Source of the DNA: Novosphingobium sp.
Lineage (GTDB): Bacteria > Pseudomonadota > Alphaproteobacteria > Sphingomonadales > Sphingomonadaceae
Length of the DNA stretch: 64,000 bases
Reading direction: 5' to 3'
NCBI GenBank assembly: GCA_017745295.1
Contig: JAGHZR010000001.1
Location: forward strand, 1-64,000
The notes under the pieces are model-generated. The model worked only from the letters and a program-made list of their open reading frames with translations, made no database searches and was not told the origin of the DNA. Shown piece after piece: positions 26,188 through 33,251 of the stretch. The translations under genes were made by a program, and so were the position numbers. Every line of letters begins with the position of its first letter. The stretch's first letter is position 1.

Positions 26188-27464
26188 TTGAACGTCTCCT
26201 TGGCCGCAGCACGGCCCATATGATTTTTCGAAGCCACGTCGTTGGAGGCGCGGAAGCGGCTACCGATGCCACGCGCGCGGGAGGTCTGGCTCGCGCCGAG
26301 CGGCTCGATCCCGCCGCCCGAGACCTGGGTGATGACGGTACGCCGGTCGCCCGTCGAGGCGGCGGCGCCCGGTTCCGATACGGATGCGGCAGTCATGGCA
26401 GCAGCGCTGGCAGCCGACACCGCCGGGGTCCGTGAGGCGGTGGCGACAGGCGCGAAAGGCGGAACCTGTCCGCTGGCCGCCATGGCCTGAGCCGGAGGCG
26501 CCGCGTTGTCCCGCCCGCCGCGCGAAGTCTCGCTGCGGGCAAGGCCGAAGACCTGCCAGCCGGACACCAGCGTACCCGCCACCTTGAGCACCATGCCCAT
26601 CAGCGCGAGATGAACCGCCGCGACCACGAACAGTGCCATCGCGGCGCGCCCGTCGATCTCGCCCAATTGCGCGCCCTGCACCAGCGCCGAGACGATCGGC
26701 ACCAGCAGTTCGAGCGTGATGCCGCCACCGAGCACGACGAAAAGCGGCGTCGTCGCGGTCAGCACCACGCCGCGCAGCCACCCGGCGGTGAGGCCGCGGG
26801 TGCCGCCGAACAGGGCCATGACCACGAAGATCGGACCGAGCGCGAGCAGGATGGCGAGGGCAATGCGCGCCGTCAGCAACACGCCCACGGTGCCGAGCAG
26901 CAACATCAGCGCGCCCATCCACATGACGCTGTCGGGCGAGAACAGTCCCGCCGCGCCGCCGCCTGCCGCCGCAGCCTTGGCGGGCGCTGCACCCTCGGCC
27001 GCCCCTTGCGCCGCTTCCGCGCCGCCCTGCCCGGCATTCTGCGAGGCTTCGGCAATGGCGTTGAAGACGACATCGATGCGGTCGCCGAAGATCTGCGTGG
27101 CCGATCCCCTGGCACCCATCAGTTGCGAGGCGATCCAGTCCGGCCCGCCCACCGCGAGGTTCCAGACCACGCCCTGATAGGCGATCCAGCTCGTTGCAAA
27201 CGTGAGCACAAGGCCGAGCGTCAACATGCGCGGCGTCAATGCCGAGATGCCGAGGCTGGAGCGGCCGGTCAGCAGCGAAATCGCGAAGAAGGCGATGTAG
27301 AGCGTGAGCAGGATGGTCAGCACCGGGGCCATCGCCCCTTCGGCGCCGAACAGGCGGCCGAAGGCGGCGGAGGCCATCTCGTTGGCCACGCAATCGACCG
27401 CGCGCAGTGCCGGGGAGACCCCGGCGCTGGCGACTTCGGTAAGCTGTTCGCAGGCGCTGCTCAT
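26184..27464 (-). CDS. virB6: VirB6-type inner-membrane channel protein
   Basis: A 426-residue polytopic protein with about six hydrophobic segments (first VLTILLTLYIAFFAISLL near 47; then 80-98, 180-205, 205-225, 235-265, 275-300). A Gly/Ala-rich loop lies near 145-170 and a low-complexity cytoplasmic or periplasmic tail of about 110 residues ends the protein. The TrbL/VirB6 assignment rests on this topology plus operon position. Confidence 0.88.
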   Translation of the reverse strand: MSSACEQLTEVASAGVSPALRAVDCVANEMASAAFGRLFGAEGAMAPVLTILLTLYIAFFAISLLTGRSSLGISALTPRMLTLGLVLTFATSWIAYQGVVWNLAVGGPDWIASQLMGARGSATQIFGDRIDVVFNAIAEASQNAGQGGAEAAQGAAEGAAPAKAAAAGGGAAGLFSPDSVMWMGALMLLLGTVGVLLTARIALAILLALGPIFVVMALFGGTRGLTAGWLRGVVLTATTPLFVVLGGGITLELLVPIVSALVQGAQLGEIDGRAAMALFVVAAVHLALMGMVLKVAGTLVSGWQVFGLARSETSRGGRDNAAPPAQAMAASGQVPPFAPVATASRTPAVSAASAAAMTAASVSEPGAAASTGDRRTVITQVSGGGIEPLGASQTSRARGIGSRFRASNDVASKNHMGRAAAKETFK

Positions 27465-27470
27465 GGCGGC

Positions 27471-29888
27471 TTACTCCGCCGCCTCGATCCAGGCGGCGTC
27501 TTCGTCACCCTCTCCCGGCCACTGGAAGCCGGTCAGCACCGGATACCAGGCCGAGGGATCGTCGCCGTAGCGCTCGCGAAGCTGATCGAGCTTGCGCACG
27601 GTGCTCTCGCGGCCGGACAGCACGGTCAGCACCTCGGGCATGCCCGAAAGGTCGAGCCGCACGACGGCCGAGGCATCGGACTGGCGCACCAGGAAGCAGC
27701 GCGACTGGGCAGGCAGCGTCTTGATGACGTCAAGCTCGTGCTGCGACAGGCCGAAGCCCTCGCAGTAATCCTCATAGCGGGCGCGGGCGTTGGGCATGAA
27801 CACCATCGTCGCGGTCTGCTCGACCAGGGCGGTGGCGATCTTGCTATCCAGCGCATCGCGCGCAGACTGGGTCGCGAAGCCGACCAGGGCGTTACGCTTG
27901 CGCAAGGTCTTGAGCCAGTCACGGATGCGCGCGGCGAAGACCTCGTCGTCCAGCGCCTTCCAGCCCTCGTCGATGAGGATCATCGTCGGCTCGCCGTCGA
28001 GACGCTCGTCGATGCGGTGGAACAGGTACATCATGACCGGTGTGCGCAGGCGCGGGCTTTCCAACAGCGCGGTCATGTCGAAGCCGAGCACGCGGGCCGA
28101 AAGGTCGAGCCGGTCATGCTGGTTGTCGAACAGCCAGCCATGTTCGCCGCCCTGAATCCACGCGTCGAGGCGGGACGCGAGGTCGCCCGGTTCGGGACGA
28201 CGCGCGCCGGCCAACAGCTCGCGGAAATGCGAGAGGCGGCGCAGCGAGGGGTCGTTGTGATAGGCCGCGTCGACCGCACCGGCGATCGTCGCCAGTTCCT
28301 CAGGCCCCTTGGCTTCCAGCAGCACGCCCAGCCAGTCGCGCAGGAACGCGCGGTTGGCGGCGGTGTCGGGCAGCGAGAGCGGATTGAAGCCGGTCGGATG
28401 GCCCGCCGCGACGCGGCTGTAGGTTCCGCCGATGCCGCGCAGGAACACCTCGGCGCCGCGATCCTTGTCGAACAGCACGGTACGGGGGCTGAACTTCTGC
28501 GCCTGCGCGGCGAGGAAGTTCATGACCACTGTCTTGCCGGAACCCGACGGGCCGATGACGGTGAAATTGCCGAGATCACCCTGATGGAAGTTGAAGAAGA
28601 ACGGCGTCGAGCTGGTGGTGGAAAGCAGCGTTACCGCATCGCCCCAGTGGTTGCCGCTCGCCTGTCCCATCGCGAAGCCGTGGAGCGAGCCGAAGCAGGC
28701 CATGTTGGCGCTGGAAATCAGCGCGCGGCGGACGATGAAAGCCTCGTTGCCGGGAAGCTGGCCCCAGAAGGCAGGCTCCATGTTGACGTCCTCGCGAACG
28801 GCCACCGCACCGGCATCGGCCAGCGAGGCGGCGCACATGGCGGTCACTTCGTCGAGCGCGTCGAGCGTATCGGCCCGCACCAGAACCGAGAGATGGTGGT
28901 CCCCGAAACCGACCGCGCCGGTGCCGAGCGAATCGCGCGCGGCAGACATTTCGCGGCGTTCGGCCATGGCTTCCTCGTCGGCCGAGCGCAGGCGGCGAAT
29001 GGCGAGGTCGATGCGCTCGCGGGCGATCTGGCGGTCCGAGGGCGCGTAGCTTTCGGTGAGCACGAGTTCGCAGGGCAGGCGCAGCAGGGCGTCGGTGAGG
29101 CCCGGCGCCGTGCTGTCGGGATAGTCCTTGAGGCTGACGACCGAGCCGAACGAGGCCCCTGCCGCGCCGCGCAGTTCGAGCGCATCCATGCCGAAGTTAA
29201 TGCGGCGATAGGGCAGCATGTGGCCGAGGTCGGTGCCTTCGACGGGACGGCGCACCGGGCGCATCTCACCGTTGTAGAGCGCCGAGAGCAGTTCCAGCAC
29301 TTCCGAGCACTGGCCCGCCTGCCCTTCGTAGTCGCCCAGAAGCCGCGCGCCATAGGCGCCAAGCGAGGCGACCATGGCCGAGGCGGCGGCACGCAGGGCG
29401 CGGACATCGGCAGGGTCGGCTTCGGCGGGGGCATGGCCCTTGTTGCGGAGCAGGCGCGAGAGCTTGTCCGGCCAGCCCGCCTTGCCGCGCGCGGGACGGC
29501 GCACCAGGGTAATGAACTGGTCGTTGACGAAAAGCGCGCCCGATCCGGTACGCGCCCGCCAGCGGGCGTCGATATGGGCCGCCAGCGGGTCCTCGAACCG
29601 GCCCTCCATGGCGATCTGCACGCGGCGGCGGATCACATGGTGGTAGAGCACGAAGCGCGCATCGAGCGCGGAGCGCAGCAGCACTTCGCGCGTGGCGACG
29701 TGGGCGTTGAGTTCCTCGCTGTCCGCCGTCTCGAAGGCGAGGCCCGGCACCATCAGCGACAGCATGACCGATCCGTCGCGCAGCAGCACGACGTTCTCGT
29801 CCACCAGAGCCTGATAGGGCAGCCGGTCGCCGACCAGCGTTTCCTTGGCGCCCCAGCCCTTCAGGACCGATTTTCCGTTCTTCGCCAT
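27471..29888 (-). CDS. virB4: VirB4-type secretion ATPase
   Basis: An 805-residue ATPase that powers pilus and channel assembly. N-terminal CagE/VirB4 domain; Walker A FTVIGPSGSGKTVVMNFLAA near 450; Walker B TMILIDEGWKALDD; and the sensor-like TQSARDALDS. The start is the ATG at 29888 (MAKNGKSVLKGWGAKETLVG); the longer frame overlaps virB3. It is downstream of virB3. Confidence 0.95.
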   Translation of the reverse strand: MAKNGKSVLKGWGAKETLVGDRLPYQALVDENVVLLRDGSVMLSLMVPGLAFETADSEELNAHVATREVLLRSALDARFVLYHHVIRRRVQIAMEGRFEDPLAAHIDARWRARTGSGALFVNDQFITLVRRPARGKAGWPDKLSRLLRNKGHAPAEADPADVRALRAAASAMVASLGAYGARLLGDYEGQAGQCSEVLELLSALYNGEMRPVRRPVEGTDLGHMLPYRRINFGMDALELRGAAGASFGSVVSLKDYPDSTAPGLTDALLRLPCELVLTESYAPSDRQIARERIDLAIRRLRSADEEAMAERREMSAARDSLGTGAVGFGDHHLSVLVRADTLDALDEVTAMCAASLADAGAVAVREDVNMEPAFWGQLPGNEAFIVRRALISSANMACFGSLHGFAMGQASGNHWGDAVTLLSTTSSTPFFFNFHQGDLGNFTVIGPSGSGKTVVMNFLAAQAQKFSPRTVLFDKDRGAEVFLRGIGGTYSRVAAGHPTGFNPLSLPDTAANRAFLRDWLGVLLEAKGPEELATIAGAVDAAYHNDPSLRRLSHFRELLAGARRPEPGDLASRLDAWIQGGEHGWLFDNQHDRLDLSARVLGFDMTALLESPRLRTPVMMYLFHRIDERLDGEPTMILIDEGWKALDDEVFAARIRDWLKTLRKRNALVGFATQSARDALDSKIATALVEQTATMVFMPNARARYEDYCEGFGLSQHELDVIKTLPAQSRCFLVRQSDASAVVRLDLSGMPEVLTVLSGRESTVRKLDQLRERYGDDPSAWYPVLTGFQWPGEGDEDAAWIEAAE

Positions 29889-29913
29889 CTTCGTTTCCCC
29901 CGCGCCCCGCAAA

Positions 29914-30195
29914 TCAGGGCGCGTAGCTGTTGCAGCCCCAGCGCTGCCAGTTCGGCACACGGGGGCATTTGCTGACCTTGGCGATCCACAGGTCGAACAC
30001 CCGGGGTTCGCGAAGACATGCGAGGTATCCGGCGCCGTGGATCGCGAGCGCCGCAGGCAGCGCCCAGAAGCTTTTGGTGATGAGGAAGATCTCCGTCGTC
30101 ACCGCTGCGTTGATGATGAAGAAGCTGTAGGTCACCCCCGCGAACATCTGCGGGCGGGTGAGCGCGCGGTGAACGGGGAAGCGCGCAAGGCTCAT
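29914..30195 (-). CDS. virB3: VirB3-type membrane protein
   Basis: A 93-residue protein with the VirB3 opening PVHRALTRPQMFAGV and one or two TM helices (FFIINAAVTTEIFLITKSFW, ALPAALAIHGAGYLA). The family assists VirB4 in pilus assembly. It lies between virB2 (3 bases) and virB4. Confidence 0.9.
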   Translation of the reverse strand: MSLARFPVHRALTRPQMFAGVTYSFFIINAAVTTEIFLITKSFWALPAALAIHGAGYLACLREPRVFDLWIAKVSKCPRVPNWQRWGCNSYAP

Positions 30196-30198
30196 GAG

Positions 30199-30552
30199 TC
30201 AGCCCGCCGCCGACTGGATGCCGGACACGATCGCACCGGCACCGAACAGCACGAAGCAGCCGATGATGACCGTCGCCCCGAAGCGCCAGTTCATGCGGCC
30301 GGTCAGCATCATGAAGCCCACCGCGGCCACCGCCATCACCGCGACCGCCGTGGCGACATTTCCAAGCAGCGTGCCCTGAAGCCAGCCGAGCGCCGCAACG
30401 ATCGGACCGGAACCTGCCGGATCGGCACGGGTCGCCTGCTGGGCTTGGGCGATGCCGGGCACAAAACCGGACGCAGCGGCGACCAGGGCCGCGAAATGTG
30501 CGAAATATCCCCGTACCTTGCGGGTCTGAAGCTGAGTATACCGAATCACCAT
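30199..30552 (-). CDS. virB2: VirB2-type pilin
   Basis: A 117-residue TrbC/VirB2 prepilin: a long signal peptide ending GFVPGIAQA, then two hydrophobic helices (GNVATAVAVMAVAAVGFMML and GATVIIGCFVLFGAGAIVSG). The start is the ATG at 30552 behind CGGAGGG. It is the first gene of the operon. Confidence 0.9.
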   Translation of the reverse strand: MVIRYTQLQTRKVRGYFAHFAALVAAASGFVPGIAQAQQATRADPAGSGPIVAALGWLQGTLLGNVATAVAVMAVAAVGFMMLTGRMNWRFGATVIIGCFVLFGAGAIVSGIQSAAG

Positions 30553-30853
30553 GCCCTCCGTATGAGGGCGCAGTGCTCCATCCGGATGACAGCAATGTGA
30601 CGACAAGACGGCCAATCTGGCAGTCTTGTTGCAGTCCGCCACAAGAAATCAGGTCATCCTGGAAAGGGCGCCGCAACCCTCATCGCACTCTTTTGTGCAA
30701 GCATCTTATACTTCAGATGCGTCCCGAAAGGCCAGTGCGCTTGATTGTGACGAAGAAGGAAAACGCCGCTTCCGGCATGTATGGACAGGCAAAGCGGCCG
30801 AGCAGCTCAGGCTCTGCCTGAAAATGCCCGGACGCCCCCTTTCCTAGAGACTT
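30553..30853. other. Upstream region of the virB operon with an inverted repeat
   Basis: No gene seen. ACAAGACGGCC (30603-30613) and GGCAGTCTTGT (30619-30629) form a near-perfect inverted repeat about 50 bases before virB2, placed where an operator or leader hairpin could act. The rest is less GC-rich than the genes. Confidence 0.45.
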
Positions 30854-31228
30854 TCAGCGCGAGGCATGGGCCGTCGTGCGCAGCAGGTTGTTCAATGCAA
30901 GACGGGCGGCAGCCCGCGAATCGACCCACGATCCGTCCGCCAGTTGCAGATCGTAGCGGTCTTCGCTGACCACCGCCGCCCGGTAGCTGGCAAGCGCCTT
31001 TTCGGTCTGGCCGCTGGCCGCATAGGCGGCGCCGAGATTGATCAGCGTGGCAGGATCTTCCGACTTCGCGCCGCCCTTCGCTTCAAGCTTGCGAACCGCG
31101 GCATCGGCATTCCCGGTCGAAAGTTCACTGTAGGCCACATCGATCCGATCGTTCAGCGGTGTTGCCGGGGCGGCGGTAACAGCGGCCTGAGCGAGCAGGA
31201 GAGTGGCGGCAAGGGCAGTGACGGACAT
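30854..31228 (-). CDS. Small periplasmic TPR-type protein
   Basis: A 124-residue protein with a signal peptide (MSVTALAATLLLAQAAVTAAPA) and a TPR-like helix pair (DPATLINLGAAYAASGQTEK, ALASYRAAV). ATG 31228 follows GGGAGACTGCC. It is divergent from the lipoprotein/TonB receptor pair. Role unknown; such proteins often act as periplasmic adaptors. Confidence 0.75.
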   Translation of the reverse strand: MSVTALAATLLLAQAAVTAAPATPLNDRIDVAYSELSTGNADAAVRKLEAKGGAKSEDPATLINLGAAYAASGQTEKALASYRAAVVSEDRYDLQLADGSWVDSRAAARLALNNLLRTTAHASR

Positions 31229-31289
31229 GGCAGTCTCCCGTTCGTTTTTTATGCGTTGGCAAAATGCAACATCCCCCCAAAATTCGGCG

Positions 31290-31459
31290 CCGACAAGAAA
31301 ATGACGAGAGTGTCATAAAACTGCAATCTCAGTCTGAAGCTGCAGAAATCCTGCGAGTCGGCTAAGCATTCTCACCAGTAGCGACCGCTTTGGTCATATT
31401 TTAGTCGTATATTCGCAGATTAGTGTCACGATAACGCCAACAAACTGTCACCACGTCAT
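31290..31459. promoter_or_regulatory. Pho-box-like GTCA repeats in the divergent TPR / lipoprotein promoter region
   Basis: Four candidates with 7+4+7 or 11-bp pitch: TCGTCAT-TTTC-TTGTCGG on the minus strand (31290-31307), GTGTCAT-AAAA-CTGCAAT (31310-31327), TGGTCAT-ATTT-TAGTCGT (31391-31408), and GTGTCAC with CTGTCAC exactly 22 bases apart (31423, 31445). Each is weaker than the boxes at pstS or plcP, but their number in one gap is notable. Confidence 0.4.
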
Positions 31460-31526
31460 CCTAGACCCCGCGTTCAGCGACGGCGGACTCTCCGCCTCGG
31501 CTCGACCTGACAACGGGGGAATTCAC

Positions 31527-33164
31527 GTGAAGACCATTCATGGCGCGCTGCTGATCGGTTGCAGTGCTCTCGCTCTCGCCGGCTGCGGCGCCGACGACAT
31601 CTCCTCGCCAGGTGCTGGCAGCGTCACCGTTCCTGCAAATCCGACGCCTGCGCCGACCCCTGCACCCACACCCACTCCCGGCACGGTAGTTGCCGCAGCG
31701 GCATGCCCCAGCACCGCGGCCACCAGCGGCCTCGCACTCACGGACGATGGTGTCCTTCCTGGCGCCCAGGGTACTTGGCGTGTCTGCACCCTGCCCTCGC
31801 TTGTCAAAACCAGCGCCACACTGCCCAAGGTTGCCGGTGTGATCTACCGTCTTAACGGCCGCGTAGACGTGGGCTGTGACGGCGGTTTCGCGGCACCGAC
31901 GGCCGGAACCCCCTTCACCACCACCACCAAGGCTTGCGCCGGCAAGGCCATGACTGCCGACGACAATGTGACACTGACCATCCAGCCCGGCGTGATCGTA
32001 TATGGTGACAGCACCACGGCGGCCTCCTGGCTCGCCGTCAACCGCGGCAACAAGCTGGTGGCAGAAGGCACGGCGAACAGCCCGATCATCTTCACCAGCC
32101 TCCAGAACGTGACCGGCAAGGAAGCCAACGGCGCCGCCATCACCAACGATTCGATGGGCCAGTGGGGCGGCGTCGTGCTGCTTGGCCGCGGCATCATCAC
32201 CGACTGCTCCACCGGTATGGGCACCACTACCGGCAACAACTGTGAGCGCGTGACTGAAGGCGCAGCCGATCCGGCGAACTTCGGCGGCCGCGACAATACC
32301 TATAGCGCGGGCAGCATGAAATATGTGCAGATCCGCTTCTCGGGCTATTCGCTCGCCCCGAACCAGGAACTTCAGGCCCTGACCGGCGGCGGCATCGGCA
32401 CCGGCACCAAGCTCGACTATATCCAGTCGGTCAACAGCTCGGACGACGGCTCGGAATTCTTCGGCGGCGCGCTCGAAATGAAGCACTATGTCTCGATCAA
32501 TGCCGACGATGACAGCCTCGACCTAGACACCGGCGTTGATGCCAAGGTTCAGTACGTGCTGATCGTCCAGAAGCCGAGCGCGGGCGATTCTTTCTTCGAA
32601 TTCGACAGCAATGGCAACGAGGCCGATGCGCCCCGCACGAAGATCACGGTCGCCAACTTCACCGCCGTCCAGACCAGCGTCGGTTCTGGCAACAGCGGCA
32701 ACCAAGCATCCATGCTGTTCCGCGGCAATTCGGACGTAACCTTGGTCAACGGCGTGGTCTTCACTCCGACCAACGAGTGCCTTCGCCAGAACGGCACCAC
32801 GGCTGCCGGTTCGGCGCCGACTTCGCTCATCGCTCACTCGGTGGTGATGACCTGCGGCGGCTCGGGTGCTTTCCTTGGCACCGGAACCTACACTAATGCC
32901 AATGTTCAGACCGCCTTCAATGCCGGCACGAACAACAACGCCTCCTTCACCTCGACGCTGACCAACACCTTCGTCAATGGCGCCGGTGAAGCCGCGATCA
33001 CCCCTTACGCCAGCCTGTCGACGCTTTCGAGCTTCTTCACCAACGCCACCTACATCGGAGCCGTGAAGGATGCCTCGGACGTCTGGTATCGCGGCTGGAC
33101 CTGCGACACCACCAACGCGAACCTCGGATCGAACAGCGCCTGCACCGCGCTGCCCACGACCTGA
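31527..33164 (+). CDS. Surface lipoprotein of unknown function, partner of a TonB receptor
   Basis: A 545-residue protein with a lipoprotein signal (LALAGC, Cys at 20), a Pro/Thr linker of about 25 residues (repeats of TPAP), then a large Gly/Asn/Thr-rich region suggesting a right-handed beta-helix (motifs such as GQWGGVVLLGRG and SADDDSLDLDTG-like NADDDSLDLDTGV). Paired cysteines occur throughout. The start is GTG 31527 behind GGGGGA. A TonB-dependent receptor follows after 87 bases. Similar lipoproteins are found beside TonB receptors in proteobacteria; an extracellular capture role is inferred. Confidence 0.72.
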   Translation: MKTIHGALLIGCSALALAGCGADDISSPGAGSVTVPANPTPAPTPAPTPTPGTVVAAAACPSTAATSGLALTDDGVLPGAQGTWRVCTLPSLVKTSATLPKVAGVIYRLNGRVDVGCDGGFAAPTAGTPFTTTTKACAGKAMTADDNVTLTIQPGVIVYGDSTTAASWLAVNRGNKLVAEGTANSPIIFTSLQNVTGKEANGAAITNDSMGQWGGVVLLGRGIITDCSTGMGTTTGNNCERVTEGAADPANFGGRDNTYSAGSMKYVQIRFSGYSLAPNQELQALTGGGIGTGTKLDYIQSVNSSDDGSEFFGGALEMKHYVSINADDDSLDLDTGVDAKVQYVLIVQKPSAGDSFFEFDSNGNEADAPRTKITVANFTAVQTSVGSGNSGNQASMLFRGNSDVTLVNGVVFTPTNECLRQNGTTAAGSAPTSLIAHSVVMTCGGSGAFLGTGTYTNANVQTAFNAGTNNNASFTSTLTNTFVNGAGEAAITPYASLSTLSSFFTNATYIGAVKDASDVWYRGWTCDTTNANLGSNSACTALPTT

Positions 33165-33188
33165 TCCGACCGCCCGCAGCCTAACGAC

Positions 33189-33215
33189 GGGGGGCGGTCC
33201 AATCGGGCCGCCCCC
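33189..33215 (+). other. GC-rich hairpin between lipoprotein and receptor genes
   Basis: GGGGGCGG and CCGCCCCC form a strong stem around an 8- to 9-base loop, with no T-run. It may partly terminate or protect mRNA, giving different levels of the two proteins. Confidence 0.5.
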
Positions 33216-33251
33216 TATTCGCATCCGATAGATGTTCCAGGGGGACATACC

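Noticed and set aside
23410..26223. A 937-codon open frame opposite virB11, virB10 and virB9
   Set aside because: Antisense shadow with low-complexity translation and no start context.
26610..29975. An 1121-codon open frame opposite virB6 and virB4
   Set aside because: Same shadow effect; the minus-strand genes have clear motifs (Walker A and B) and ribosome sites.
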